NCBI GenBank assembly: GCA_965219915.1
Contig: OZ244794.1
Location: 248,001-312,000, forward strand
Direction: 5' to 3'
Length of the DNA stretch: 64,000 nt
Source of the DNA: Bin80 sp965219915
Lineage (GTDB): Bacteria > Bacteroidota > Rhodothermia > Rhodothermales > Bin80
Each line of letters begins with the position of its first letter. Positions within the stretch are counted from its first letter, which is position 1. Made by a program: the position numbers and the translations under genes. Under the pieces are notes generated by a model, which had not been told where the DNA came from, did not search any database, and saw nothing but the letters and a program-made list of their open reading frames with translations. This document shows, piece after piece, positions 45,105-54,846 of this stretch.

Positions 45105-45525
45105 TGTCTGTTCTCGCTCCCATATCCTGTAACGCCAGTCGCCCGGCAACGTCTTAGCAGTTTGACGCCATCCCAGAGCGCGTATCACACGTGCGAACTT
45201 GGCGGTCCCGTGTCAGCGTATCCACCAGTATAGCCGTCACGTTTGCCTAATTGTGTTATCCTGTACAGCTTATCGCTCATGTATCTTGTCCGTTCCCGGG
45301 CTGGTTGATTTTCACTTATTGCGCCGTCCCGGCCGCCGGACATTTTGGCCGATCATATAGCGATCTCCGGAAACCGCGGCCGCGCGGGCCGATTCGGCTT
45401 GATCGGCGCGACTTAATACCCCTTATGTAGCAGTGAATCGGTGCAGCCATACGATTCACACATGATCCGCGCCGTAATTATGTATCTGTTTTCATCTGCC
45501 TTGCCTACCCCCGGGCGTTAGTCGT
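45105..45525. other. GC-rich gap with a hairpin, no gene
   Basis: No supported gene. About 45290-45410 is distinctly GC-rich and contains a perfect inverted repeat GCCGAT (45388-45393) / ATCGGC (45402-45407). It lies downstream of the minus-strand accessory genes. Confidence 0.35.
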
Positions 45526-45738
45526 TTACGACATTGTCCAGTTCATCGCCTCGCGGAGTGCTGTATCCAAGTCATCCCCCATTTTGGCGTCATGCAGGTA
45601 GTCCCCCATCAGACTCCCACAGCCTTTATCCGCTTCCGTCACATTCCGTATTCGCCTCAGTTCAACGGCAATAATCTTCATTACTTCGGTAAGTTCGGCC
45701 AGTTGCTCGACCGCCTTCGTTCCAGTATAATCATTCAC
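45526..45738 (-). CDS. small hypothetical protein of the accessory region
   Basis: From GTG 45738 this encodes 70 residues (VNDYTGTKAVEQLAELTEVM...): a helical, charged protein with LAELTEVMKIIAVELRRIRN as a likely coiled coil. The start overlaps the stop of the upstream minus-strand gene by 8 bases (TGA 45731-45733), which supports coupled translation and a real gene. The frame is open to 45828, but that part overlaps the other gene. Family unknown; context suggests a phage- or plasmid-derived operon. Confidence 0.45.
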   Translation of the reverse strand: MNDYTGTKAVEQLAELTEVMKIIAVELRRIRNVTEADKGCGSLMGDYLHDAKMGDDLDTALREAMNWTMS

Positions 45739-46102
45739 ATTTGTTGCCCACCTCCAGGGCTGTTTGTGTGTTACTCTCCCAGTGCGCCCGCAAAAAGACT
45801 GCGGGGGCAATCGGGTCCCGTGCATCATTGACCGCCAAAAATGAGCTCCGGCCTCGGCTCCTCATCAGCAGACACTTCGCGGAAGTAGGTACGACTGCCA
45901 GCAAGCAATCACTACTTTGTACCACCGTGTACTTCGTAGCCGCGTGAGATTTTTCACAGTTCGTTAGCCGTACCTTTGCCAACTCCGGGTATACTTGAAT
46001 CAATGCCAGAAATGGTGTCACAGCTTCGACCAAGCCTCCGCTATCAGTGGCCGTGTGTACAGTCCAAAAGGAAATATCAGATAGGGAAAGTCTGATTAAT
46101 GT
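45731..46102 (-). pseudogene. C-terminal part of a gene split by the IS5-like element
   Basis: The minus strand is open from the IS edge to TGA 45731-45733, giving about 123 residues without a plausible start near the edge (a TTG at 46033 is the first). It reads DISFWTVHTATDSGGLVEAV, LAKVRLTNCEKSHAATKYTV and onward; family unknown. On the other side of the IS a minus-strand frame starts properly (ATG 47283) and runs into the element. I infer these are two halves of one gene. Confidence 0.35.
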
Positions 46103-47116
46103 CAGGACAACTCCAGTATATCACGGTATACCACGTCAATAATACCAGAAGTCATGCGTCAACTCACTTTTGAAGACCTGACCTACTTTGATCGCAAACG
46201 CAAGACGCGCCGGCAGCGTTTTCTCGAACGAATGGATCGTATTTTGCCGTGGGCTACTTTCCTGGCCGTATTGAAGCCCCACTATCCAAAGGGTGAAAAG
46301 GGGCGTCGTCCCATTCGGATGGAAACGATGCTACGCATCTACTTTATGCAGCAGTGGTTCAACTTGTCGGACCCCGCCGCCGAGAATGCGATTCTGGATC
46401 ACGTGCCGATGCGTGTTTTCGCGGGGGTGGAGCCGGGATACGCCCCGGATGAAACAACGATCTGCAAGTTTCGACATTGGCTGGAGGCGCATAATTTGAC
46501 CAAGCAGTTGCTCAAAATCAGTTGTCGTCATCTGGAAAAGCACGGCGTGCTGTTACGTGAAGGTACGGTTGTGGACGCCGCGATCATTGAGGCCCCCACC
46601 TCTACCAAGAACAAGGCGCGGAAGCGCGATCCAGAGATGTCGTCTACAAAGAAGGGGAAGAAGTGGCATTTTGGTATGAAAGCCCATGTGGGTACGGACC
46701 CGCAAGGGTTGGTGTACACGGTAGAAACGACCAGCGCCCGTGTGCATGACGTTGATATGATGGGAAAGTGTCTGCATGGCGAGCAGGAGGTGATCTATGG
46801 AGACAAGGGGTACGTCAGCAAGGCCCGTAAGGAAAAAGCGGAAGCACGCGGTGCGACCTGGCGAGTATAGCGCAAAGCCACACGAAGCCGCAAGTTGAAC
46901 TGCGCAGATCAGTCCTTCAATCGAAAGAGTAATCGGACTCGCGCCCGGGTGGAGCATGTCTTCGGGGTGATCAAGCACCAGTGGGGGTACCGTAAGGTGC
47001 GCTACCGGGGATTGAAGAAGAACACCGTACAGCTGTATGCACTGTTTGCACTTGCCAATTTCCACATGGCCGGCGACCGATTATTGGCGCTGCAACAGGG
47101 ATAGGTATGTCCTGTC
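46103..47116 (+). mobile_element. IS5-like insertion sequence (approximate ends)
   Basis: About 1.0 kb, holding the broken transposase. The ends are set at the imperfect inverted words GTCAGGACA (46103) and TGTCCTGTC (47116). These are short, so the borders may be off by tens of bases. Confidence 0.4.
46154..47104 (+). pseudogene. IS5-family transposase with one in-frame stop
   Basis: A 316-codon reading with the IS5-group DDE transposase order: N-terminal MRQLTFEDLTYFDRKRKTRR, first Asp in VVDAAIIEAP, second Asp in YGDKGYVSKA, and Glu in RARVEHVFGVIKHQWGYRKV, followed by YRGLKKNTVQLYALFALANF. The only fault is TAG at 46868-46870, between the second Asp and the Glu. The frame continues unchanged after it. 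The DDE triad is otherwise complete, so the element died recently. Candidate degenerate ends share CAGGACA/TGTCCTG (46105-46111 and 47108-47114). No target duplication was seen. Confidence 0.85.
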
Positions 47117-47283
47117 GGCACGGATCGCGTGTCTCGGACGCTTGATCCATGCATTATTACCGAGTTTTTAGTCCAAAATCGCGTGACAAAGGTGTTTTCA
47201 GCCCCATTCTCGACCCAACATGCATCGTTGGGCACATTTTGCCCCGCCGGCGAGCATTTGAGTAAATACTTCAGAGTTTCCAT
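47113..47283 (-). pseudogene. N-terminal part of a gene split by the IS5-like element
   Basis: From ATG 47283 it reads METLKYLLKCSPAGQNVPND and on for about 57 codons to the IS edge. The start sits 5 bases after the stop of the primase-like remnant (TAA 47288-47290), as in an operon. It should join the frame at 45731-46102. Family unknown. Confidence 0.35.
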
Positions 47284-47287
47284 AGCT

Positions 47288-47650
47288 TTATACCCTCCAC
47301 TGTGCGGCCAAATCCGCCGCCATTTGCTTAATCTGTTTGAGTCGCTCACGTGCAACTGGATTTCTCAATGCCCGGCGCTTGACCTTTCCATCATGTCCGG
47401 GAATGCGTAAATGCCTATCCCTATATCCCAGCCTATTCAGCTAATCATACCGGGTTCGTTTTGTAACAGGCGGCAGCCCTTGAGAATCCCGGTAGTCGTT
47501 ATAGGATTCAAACAATTCCGCGCCAGTTGCCATTGCTTTCTTAGACTGGGGACAACATTCACCAAGCCAGCCATTGAACCGGGCTTTGAGGCGGACGGGC
47601 CAGCAAACCCTTTCTGCCGGAACAGTTCCATTCCCAGCCGCCCCCATGAC
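47288..47650 (-). pseudogene. P4/D5-type primase-helicase, C-terminal remnant
   Basis: The minus strand from about 47647 gives LKARFNGWLGECC, then ATGAELFESYNDYRDSQGLP, then PVTKRTRYD, a TAG at about 47441-47443, and in the same frame LNRLGYRDRHLRIPGHDGKV to TAA 47288-47290. The order (WLxECC, xAxELFxxYxxYxxxxGxxPVxKR, LxxLGYRxR) matches the winged-helix C-terminus of phage/plasmid P4-family primases. It lacks the primase and ATPase parts and has an internal stop. Upstream, another frame (to about 47840) reads protein-like without a start. Confidence 0.5.
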
Positions 47651-48096
47651 CGGCCATCACCTGCCCGCTCACTTTCTTGGGATCATACGCCTGGACACAG
47701 GCGCTGTAGAAGTACATTCCGCTTATAGCCTGTGCGCTGGTACGGAATTTGGGTGTTAGGGCATCATCTTCTAGCTTCGCGATCTCTCGCAGTCGGGAAT
47801 GAGCTTTTAATAGGTGCAGCTCAATGCGGTTACGGTCGTCATACTATCAGCCGTTTTTTGTTTTTCCGGCTCTGAAACGGCTATATTTTTGGAAGAATTC
47901 GATCCGTTTGATTATGAGTAATACGCTTAATCGACCGCTCAGAAACTAGATTGGCTTACTTTGGACGTTGAGAAATAAGCCGATCTGTGTGCGAAGTACT
48001 CTTCTCTCCGGACTGGAGAACTGTACCGGATCTGAGTAGACAAAGTCATGAGGAGGGGCATACTCAATCACTGGGATTGGACCTTTTACCGCAAAG
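47651..48096. other. decayed accessory DNA upstream of the MFS gene
   Basis: The minus strand is open without a start codon at about 47560-47838 (IELHLLKAHSRLREIAKLED and onward), unrecognised. A perfect 8-base hairpin (AGCCGTTT 47849-47856, AAACGGCT 47875-47882) is followed by T5 at 47886-47890 and could terminate plus-strand transcription. AGGAGGGG at 48051-48058 looks like a ribosome site but is 38 bases before the MFS ATG. Confidence 0.35.
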
Positions 48097-49320
48097 ATGG
48101 CATCGACATTGGGTAACGCATCGGTGGAAAAACCTAACTGGTTCTTGATCATCGTTCCACTCTGGCTGGCGGTTTTTGTCGTGAGTTGCCAGCTCTTTGT
48201 TGTGGCTCCTCTTCTGCCACTCATTCAAAATGAGCTCCTCAACGCATCCATTCCGACCGACTTTGCGCTGGGGTTTTTGGGTTCGGCCTACTCTATTGCA
48301 TTGGCAATTTCGACGCTGATTGTTGGTCCGGTGTCCGACCGAGTAGGGCGACGCAAAGTATTGGTTGTAGGTACCGCACTTATAGCAGTGACGCTCTTTC
48401 TGCATAGTTTTGCCAGACACTATGAATCGCTCCTTGTGGTCCGTGCAATTTCAGGGATGGCATGCGGTGTGTACAGCGGAAGTATGGTGGCATTCGTAGG
48501 GGACTACTTTCCCTACAATCGCAGGGGATGGGCAACAGGGTGGATAATGACAGGAGTTGCGGCCGGCCAAGTTATCGGGACACCTGCCGCAATCCTGATG
48601 GCGAATACGTACGGATTTCAGGCACCGTTTGTGGCCTTTGGTGGATTGATCGCCATAGCGAGCGTGATGGCCTGGCGTTGGTTTCCCCAGCCGAAAGTGG
48701 AATACGATACAGCCCCGTTGTCACCTACAGCCGTACTCAGTTCCTACGGTCAACTCCTGCGTAGTCCAGGACCGCGTGCGGGTGCGATACTCTATTTTCT
48801 CCTATTCCTCAGTATTGGTCTCTTTTTGTTCTTTTTCCCGAAATGGCTGGAAGAGGACATAGGTATTACGGTGCAGCAATTGGCGCTGTTATTCGTGATT
48901 GGAGGAATAGGGATGACGGTGGGCACAACCATAGGGGGAATGCTTTCGGACCGACTGGGTCGAAAACCAATCCTGATTCTTGCATGCCTGGCACTGACTG
49001 TTCTGCTTCCGTTCGCAACCGTATTGATAACTGGATTTGTGAGCGCGACGGTGTTCATAACAGTTGTGCTGATTCTCGGAGCAATGCGAACAGGACCAAT
49101 CATGGCACTTTTAACCGCACTCACCGCACAGGCAAAGCGGGGAACAATGATGGGACTGGCAGTTGCGTCCGGCCAGGTTGGATTGGGGGTGGCGACGGCT
49201 GTTGCAGGCTGGCTCTACCAGAACCCTGGATTCCTGTACAATATTCTGTCTGGCACGGTGGCTGTCTTGCTAATGGCCGTGGTGGTCTGGCGTATTGTAT
49301 CTGAGCCTACAGAATCCTGA
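48097..49320 (+). CDS. major facilitator superfamily transporter
   Basis: A 407-residue, 12-helix inner-membrane transporter. The MFS motif between TM2 and TM3 is GPVSDRVGRRKVLVVG (about residue 76), repeated in the second half as GGMLSDRLGRKPILIL. These are the marks of drug/H+ or sugar/organic acid antiporters. The substrate is unknown. The ATG at 48097 is the first good start. It converges on an outer-membrane protein gene with a 14-base overlap. Confidence 0.9.
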   Translation: MASTLGNASVEKPNWFLIIVPLWLAVFVVSCQLFVVAPLLPLIQNELLNASIPTDFALGFLGSAYSIALAISTLIVGPVSDRVGRRKVLVVGTALIAVTLFLHSFARHYESLLVVRAISGMACGVYSGSMVAFVGDYFPYNRRGWATGWIMTGVAAGQVIGTPAAILMANTYGFQAPFVAFGGLIAIASVMAWRWFPQPKVEYDTAPLSPTAVLSSYGQLLRSPGPRAGAILYFLLFLSIGLFLFFFPKWLEEDIGITVQQLALLFVIGGIGMTVGTTIGGMLSDRLGRKPILILACLALTVLLPFATVLITGFVSATVFITVVLILGAMRTGPIMALLTALTAQAKRGTMMGLAVASGQVGLGVATAVAGWLYQNPGFLYNILSGTVAVLLMAVVVWRIVSEPTES

Positions 49321-50152
49321 AGGAGATCCCAATGGTCAGGGCCTGTTTCTGCTGGACGTAAGGAGACAGATCCTTGTCCAAAAGCGCCGTGTACTCCGTA
49401 TTGACTTGAAGCCAGGAATTAACTTTCATGGTAACCAGGGATTCCCAGATCATATCCGGGGCCGGCTGATTGAAGGCAGCAAACAGGGTTAGTGTTGACT
49501 TCAAGTGAACATTCGTGAAAACGGATCGCTCAACAATAACCAGACCTGAAGCTCCAATCTGCCATCGCAAAAGGGCATCCGGTGATACCTTATAGCGATC
49601 ACGCAAAGCGCGGATGGTTACCACAGTCTGTTTAGCGGCGACACCCAAACGCAGGTTGATCCAACCGTTTGCCTGATAATCAAGTCCCATAGATTGGGTG
49701 AGAATCGCAGGTGAGAAAAACCCTGAGATTCTCTTGCTTTCTGCGGTCGGATCTTTGTCATTGTACCTGAAACCGTCGGCGAACTGGGACCGGAGCTCCA
49801 GCGTCACGGCAGGGCTTAGCTGACCGAAAATCGGGACGCGGGAAAACTTGAATGAGGTGCGCACGTGAATAACATCCTCAGACTTACGCAGATCAACGCC
49901 ATTCTGCCTAACTACACCGAATGCCAGCCGCACTTCGTGCTGGTGTTGTAATGTGGTTGCAGTTTTTTGGGCTTCTCCGCCTATGCCGGCTCCGAGTGCG
50001 AGAGAGCTTATTCCACCATCATGCCAGCGATAGAATCCGACTTGGTTAAAGGAAACCCTACCCTGTGCTTCGGTCGTCCAAGTTGAATCTGACTGCGCAG
50101 CACAAGGCGCAGCGCACACCAGCAGGATCAGAAACAAAATCGGTGTGCGCAT
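49307..50152 (-). CDS. DUF3078-like outer membrane protein
   Basis: Start taken at ATG 50152 (MRTPILFLILLVCAAPCAAQ, a clean signal peptide), not the frame's 50203, which lies inside atpC. About 281 residues of alternating beta strands with a final aromatic-ended strand (ALTIGISFRIL), as in outer-membrane barrels. The start STWTTEAQGRVSFNQVGFYRW, WxxGG-like motif and total size fit the DUF3078 family of Bacteroidota. Function unknown. It lies 47 bases downstream of atpC and may be cotranscribed with atpDC. Confidence 0.75.
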   Translation of the reverse strand: MRTPILFLILLVCAAPCAAQSDSTWTTEAQGRVSFNQVGFYRWHDGGISSLALGAGIGGEAQKTATTLQHQHEVRLAFGVVRQNGVDLRKSEDVIHVRTSFKFSRVPIFGQLSPAVTLELRSQFADGFRYNDKDPTAESKRISGFFSPAILTQSMGLDYQANGWINLRLGVAAKQTVVTIRALRDRYKVSPDALLRWQIGASGLVIVERSVFTNVHLKSTLTLFAAFNQPAPDMIWESLVTMKVNSWLQVNTEYTALLDKDLSPYVQQKQALTIGISFRIL

Positions 50153-50199
50153 CAGTTTCCCTGGGTTACTGCACGCAATAAATCGTCTCCACAAACCAA

Positions 50200-50619
50200 T
50201 CACTCAGCCATGCTGATGCGAAGACGATTGCGGGCACGTTCAAGCGCTTGCTCTGCACGCACACGATCCAAGTCAGCAGATGCCTCCTCCAAGCGTTTTA
50301 ATGCACGCTGTTCTGCGTTTTTGGCGCGATCCGTATCAATATCAGTCGCGGGCTCGGCAGTTTCCGCCAGAACAGTGACCACATTACCAATTACTTCAAC
50401 AAACCCGCCACTGGTGGCGAACGTGAGTTTTTCTGTACTTGACGTGGTCAGCACCAGCGGCCCCACGGTCAGCGACGCAATCATCGGCGCGTGATTGTAG
50501 CGGATCTCGAAGCCTCCATCCGCACCAGGCGCACGTAACCCTGTAACGAAACCCCGAAACACCTGCTTATCGGGAGCAACAATATCGACACGCAGCGCCC
50601 GCTGGACCTCGGCTTCCAT
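50200..50619 (-). CDS. atpC: ATP synthase F1 epsilon subunit
   Basis: A 139-residue epsilon subunit: N-terminal beta barrel (RVDIVAPDKQVFRGFVTGLRAPGADGGFEIRYNHAPMIASL) and a C-terminal two-helix hairpin (RAKNAEQRALKRLEEASADLDRVRAEQAL). It couples rotor to F1 and inhibits ATP hydrolysis. Its ATG overlaps the atpD stop by one base. It belongs to the atpDC locus, separate from the other atp genes. Confidence 0.95.
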   Translation of the reverse strand: MEAEVQRALRVDIVAPDKQVFRGFVTGLRAPGADGGFEIRYNHAPMIASLTVGPLVLTTSSTEKLTFATSGGFVEVIGNVVTVLAETAEPATDIDTDRAKNAEQRALKRLEEASADLDRVRAEQALERARNRLRISMAE

Positions 50620-52109
50620 TACCCTTCTGCAAGTTTTTGTTCACCATCCTCAATGACCTCATCAATGGTCCCTTTGTAAGTGAATGCCGATTCTGGCAGA
50701 TGATCTAGGTCACCCGAGAGAATCATGCGGAATCCCTTGATCGTGTCTGCAATCTTGACATACTTGCCCTTGGCGCCGGTGAATTGCTCGGCAACAAAAA
50801 ATGGCTGACTCATATACCGTTCCGCGCGGCGTGCACGCTGCACAACGAGCTTGTCCTCATCGGAAAGCTCGTCCATCCCCAGAATAGCAATGATGTCCTG
50901 TAACTCCTTGTACCGTTGCAGAAGCTGTTTGACATCCTGCGCGGTAGTGTAATGCTCATCTCCGACCACTCTGGGAGACAGAATTGTCGAATTTGAGTCA
51001 AGCGGATCAATCGCTGGGTAGAGCCCCAGAGAAGCAATGCGACGCGAGAGAACCGTCGTTGCATCAAGGTGCGCAAAAGCAGTCGCTGGTGCAGGATCCG
51101 TAAGGTCGTCCGCCGGCACGTATATCGCCTGGACGGAAGTGATTGACCCGCTCTTTGTCGAAGTGATCCTCTCCTGGAGCTCGCCCATTTCTGTGGCGAG
51201 CGTGGGCTGGTATCCCACTGCACTGGGCATGCGCCCCATAAGAGCACTTACTTCCGAACCGGCCTGCGTGAACCGGAAGATATTGTCAATGAAGAGCAGT
51301 ACATCACGACCCCCTAGATCACGGAAGTATTCGGCAATGGTCAGTCCACTGAGCCCCACGCGCGCCCGCGCACCCGGCGGTTCGTTCATCTGACCGAACA
51401 CTAGACTAATGCTGCTCTCTTTGATGATATCCATGTCCACCTTTGACAGGTCCCATTCACCTTCCTCCAAGGCTTGCTGAAACGCTTCGCCATACTGCAT
51501 AACTCCGCTCTCAATCATCTCGCGAAGTAAGTCATTCCCCTCTCGTGTACGCTCACCAACACCGGCAAAGACCGACAGGCCCTCGTGCGCCTTGGCAATA
51601 TTGTTAATCAACTCCATGATCAGCACCGTCTTGCCGACACCTGCACCACCAAAGAGGCCGATCTTGCCGCCGCGCGCGTAAGGTTGAATCAGATCCACCA
51701 CTTTAATACCTGTCTCGAGCATTTCGACGCTTGTCGACAGATCACTAAATGCAGGCGGTTCGCGGTGAATTGGCAGCTTCCCCTCAGCCTCAGGTTGAGG
51801 CAGGCCATCGATCGCGCGTCCGACCACATTGAAAAGACGTCCCCGGATATCCTCACCGGTGGGCATTGCAATCGGCTGTCCTGTACCGTTGACAGGAACA
51901 CCCCGTGTCAGTCCATCGGTGGAGTCCATGGCAATGGCCCGGACACGGTTCTCCCCGAGGTGTTGCTGCACTTCAAGGACGAGCGCGTCCTGACCCTTTC
52001 GGTCAATCTCCAAAGCATCTAGGATATCCGGCACCTCACCGGCAGAAAAAGCGACATCAACGACAGGTCCAACTACCTGTACGACTTGACCAGTTGTGGT
52101 CATTTTCAA
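50619..52109 (-). CDS. atpD: ATP synthase F1 beta subunit
   Basis: A 496-residue catalytic subunit. P-loop GGAGVGKTVLIMELINN near residue 153, the catalytic Glu in GVGERTREGNDL, and the DELSDEDKLVV C-terminal DELSEED motif. Start ATG 52109 (MKMTTTGQVVQVVGPVVDV); ATG 52103 is equally possible. It is coupled to atpC. Placement of atpDC about 28 kb from atpB-E-F-H-A-G is seen in Bacteroidota and relatives. Confidence 0.96.
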   Translation of the reverse strand: MKMTTTGQVVQVVGPVVDVAFSAGEVPDILDALEIDRKGQDALVLEVQQHLGENRVRAIAMDSTDGLTRGVPVNGTGQPIAMPTGEDIRGRLFNVVGRAIDGLPQPEAEGKLPIHREPPAFSDLSTSVEMLETGIKVVDLIQPYARGGKIGLFGGAGVGKTVLIMELINNIAKAHEGLSVFAGVGERTREGNDLLREMIESGVMQYGEAFQQALEEGEWDLSKVDMDIIKESSISLVFGQMNEPPGARARVGLSGLTIAEYFRDLGGRDVLLFIDNIFRFTQAGSEVSALMGRMPSAVGYQPTLATEMGELQERITSTKSGSITSVQAIYVPADDLTDPAPATAFAHLDATTVLSRRIASLGLYPAIDPLDSNSTILSPRVVGDEHYTTAQDVKQLLQRYKELQDIIAILGMDELSDEDKLVVQRARRAERYMSQPFFVAEQFTGAKGKYVKIADTIKGFRMILSGDLDHLPESAFTYKGTIDEVIEDGEQKLAEG

Positions 52110-52362
52110 TTAAGACAGATTTTGTTAGGTGGAAAGTTACGCAACTCTGCAACAGGTGCGCATATTTTTCGGGCGTGCTTTCCCGAACCGCAGGCTTTTA
52201 CGAGGCTCAGGTAAAATGGCTTCATTGTGTTCTTTGGATAACAAGCTAGACTAAATCCGACCTGCAAAGGCTCAAAATATGCCTGAACGAATCATTACAA
52301 CCCGGTGTTTACTTTTTGCTGGAGTGTTTCCGGCTCTCCAATTACACTAAATCAACACTAAC

Positions 52363-54846
52363 ATGCGCCTCTTGACCTTATCACTACTGTTTTTTTGTCT
52401 GCCTGCGTACGGGCAGGGAGTGCAGTCCATTACCGAGAAAACAATGGAAATGGAAAAACGGGACGGTTTCTTTCCTGTGTACTGGCATTCGGATTCCGGT
52501 GAAATCTATCTTGAAATTCCTGCACTGAATCAGGAATTCATCTACGTGACTTCCATGCCTGCTGGGCTGGGATCCAACGACATTGGATTAGACAGAAGCC
52601 AATTGGGCAGTACGCGCCTGGTCCGGTTTGAGCGTAGCGGCCCCAAAATTCTTCTCGTTATGCCAAACCTGCGCTACCGCGCAGAATCGGAATCAGCAGC
52701 AGAGAGAGCCTCCGTGAATGAGGCCTTTGCGGAAGCTATCCTCTGGGGGTTCAAGGTTGAGGCCGAGGAGGAAAATAGAATCCTTGTAAATGCGACAGAC
52801 TTCGTTGTTAGGGATGCTAACGGAATTACTCGGAGGTTGCGGGGGGCGCAGCAAGGTAATTTCAGTTTGGACAAGAGCCGAAGTGCTCCCGTTCCAGATA
52901 TGCTTAAGGCGTTCCCGCGAAATACAGAAATGGAAGCGCGAATAACGTTTACGTCTGATGCTCCGGGACGCTTTGTACGTGACGTGGCAGCTGATCCGTA
53001 TTCGGTCACCCTAAGCGTGCGACACTCATTTGTTATGCTGCCCGATGACGGGTACACTCCCAGAGTATTTCATCCGGGAGCCGGGTACGGTGCGATAAGC
53101 TACATGGATTATGCAGCGCCCATTGGTGAGGATATGGTGAAACGTTATATTCGGCGTCATCGTCTGATCAAGGCGGATTCAAGTGCGGCAGTCAGCGATC
53201 CTGTGTCACCCATAGTGTACTACCTTGATCCAGGTACACCCGAGCCGGTCAGGGGGGCGCTCCTGGATGGTGCCCGATGGTGGACAGATGCATTTGAAGC
53301 GGCCGGCTTCTCCAATGCCTATCGGATTGAAATATTGCCGGATGGAGCAGATCCGATGGATGTACGCTACAATACGATCCAGTGGGTGCACCGTGCTACA
53401 CGCGGCTGGAGTTACGGGTCAAGTGTGACAGATCCCCGCACCGGTGAGATTATCAAGGGGCATGTGTCGCTTGGTTCACTCAGAGTCCGACAAGACTACC
53501 TTATCGCCGAAGGGCTACTAGCTCCGTACGGTGATTCCCTCGCAACTGACGATCCTATGTTGTCCATGTCACTCGCACGAATCCGACAACTGTCTGCTCA
53601 CGAGGTTGGACACACACTGGGCCTCTCCCATAATTTTGCATCTTCCGTCAATGGTCGAGCTTCGGTTATGGACTATCCTGCCCCATATGCAGTGTTCAAT
53701 GAAGCCGGAGAGATCCGGTTGGATGAGGCCTACTCAACCGGTATCGGGGAGTGGGACAAAGTTGCCATTGCCTATGGGTATGCTCAGCCGTTGCCCGGTG
53801 ACAGCGAAGAGGCGCTATTGAGCGCAATCCTGCAACAGGCCTGGGATAATGGCTTGCATTATATCACCGACGCGGATGCACGCCCTTCCGGTGCTGCACA
53901 TCCGCTCGCCAACCTCTGGGACAATGGTGACGATATGGTAAGCGCCCTTCACCACGAAATGGCGATTAGGGATGCTGCTCTGGCACGCTTTGGTGAGGAA
54001 GTTATTCGCAAAGGACGTCCGCTGGCAACCATGGAGGAAGTGCTGGTTCCACTCTACTTGCGACACCGGTATCAGGTGGAGGCTACTGTCAAATTACTGG
54101 GTGGATTAACCTACACCTATGCGATGCGTGGAGACGGCCAGGCACTAGTCGAGCCGGTTACAGGTTCGGTGCAGCTGGCAGCGCTGGAAGCATTGATGGA
54201 CGTAGTTTCGCCGGAGGCTCTACGCGTCCCTGAAAGCGTCCGTTCCGGTATGCCTCCCCGCCCACCCGGGTTTTCGGCGCATCGCGAGTTGTTTGATCGT
54301 CATACGGGCCTGATATTTGATGCTTACACACCTGCTTCTGCGGTTGCTACACTGGTATTTGCTCAGATCCTCAATCCAGCGCGCACAGCCCGCATGGCGT
54401 ACCAGCGTGACCACGACGACACCCTGCCCGATTTTCATGGCGTTATGGAGGTCGTGAGCGACGCTGTCTGGGGGATACCTGTTGCGGATGATCCGTACGA
54501 TGCCGAATTGCAGCGCGCAGTACAACAGGTATGGATAGATGAGTTGATTGGATTGGCGAATCGGCGTGATGCAGCCCCAGCGGTGAGGGTGATGGTGATG
54601 GAGCGGCTCCGTGAATTCACACAGTGGCTCGCGGAGACTCAGGTGCCCCAGCGGGATACAGAAACCCGCTATCATCGCAGAATGGTACAGGATCAAATTG
54701 AGCAATATCTCTTGAGAGAGTACACGCCTGATGAGCGCCGGCCTCGTACAGTGATGCCACCAGGCTCTCCGATCGGATCTGAGGTACGCCGCCAGATGCA
54801 GCGTGGACTACTCTCAGCTACTGCTATTGAGTGGTGCAGCCACTGA
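52363..54846 (+). CDS. secreted zinc-dependent metalloprotease (DUF5117/DUF4953 type)
   Basis: An 827-residue protein with a signal peptide (MRLLTLSLLFFCLPAYGQ). The zinc-binding HEVGHTLGLSH (HExxHxxGxxH, about residues 413-423) is followed by SVMDYPAP, the Met-turn of the metzincins. N-terminal region with DxGEIYLEIPALNQEFIYV and RGWSYGSSVTDPRTGEII before the active site fit the large DUF5117-DUF4953 metalloproteases of Bacteroidota and relatives. Extracellular or periplasmic. It ends 10 bases before the RecQ-like gene. That spacing would fit one operon, but the functions do not obviously belong together. Confidence 0.9.
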   Translation: MRLLTLSLLFFCLPAYGQGVQSITEKTMEMEKRDGFFPVYWHSDSGEIYLEIPALNQEFIYVTSMPAGLGSNDIGLDRSQLGSTRLVRFERSGPKILLVMPNLRYRAESESAAERASVNEAFAEAILWGFKVEAEEENRILVNATDFVVRDANGITRRLRGAQQGNFSLDKSRSAPVPDMLKAFPRNTEMEARITFTSDAPGRFVRDVAADPYSVTLSVRHSFVMLPDDGYTPRVFHPGAGYGAISYMDYAAPIGEDMVKRYIRRHRLIKADSSAAVSDPVSPIVYYLDPGTPEPVRGALLDGARWWTDAFEAAGFSNAYRIEILPDGADPMDVRYNTIQWVHRATRGWSYGSSVTDPRTGEIIKGHVSLGSLRVRQDYLIAEGLLAPYGDSLATDDPMLSMSLARIRQLSAHEVGHTLGLSHNFASSVNGRASVMDYPAPYAVFNEAGEIRLDEAYSTGIGEWDKVAIAYGYAQPLPGDSEEALLSAILQQAWDNGLHYITDADARPSGAAHPLANLWDNGDDMVSALHHEMAIRDAALARFGEEVIRKGRPLATMEEVLVPLYLRHRYQVEATVKLLGGLTYTYAMRGDGQALVEPVTGSVQLAALEALMDVVSPEALRVPESVRSGMPPRPPGFSAHRELFDRHTGLIFDAYTPASAVATLVFAQILNPARTARMAYQRDHDDTLPDFHGVMEVVSDAVWGIPVADDPYDAELQRAVQQVWIDELIGLANRRDAAPAVRVMVMERLREFTQWLAETQVPQRDTETRYHRRMVQDQIEQYLLREYTPDERRPRTVMPPGSPIGSEVRRQMQRGLLSATAIEWCSH

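Noticed and set aside
48051..48058. AGGAGGGG as a ribosome-binding site of the MFS gene
   Set aside because: It is 38 bases before the ATG and no usable start codon lies 5-10 bases downstream of it.
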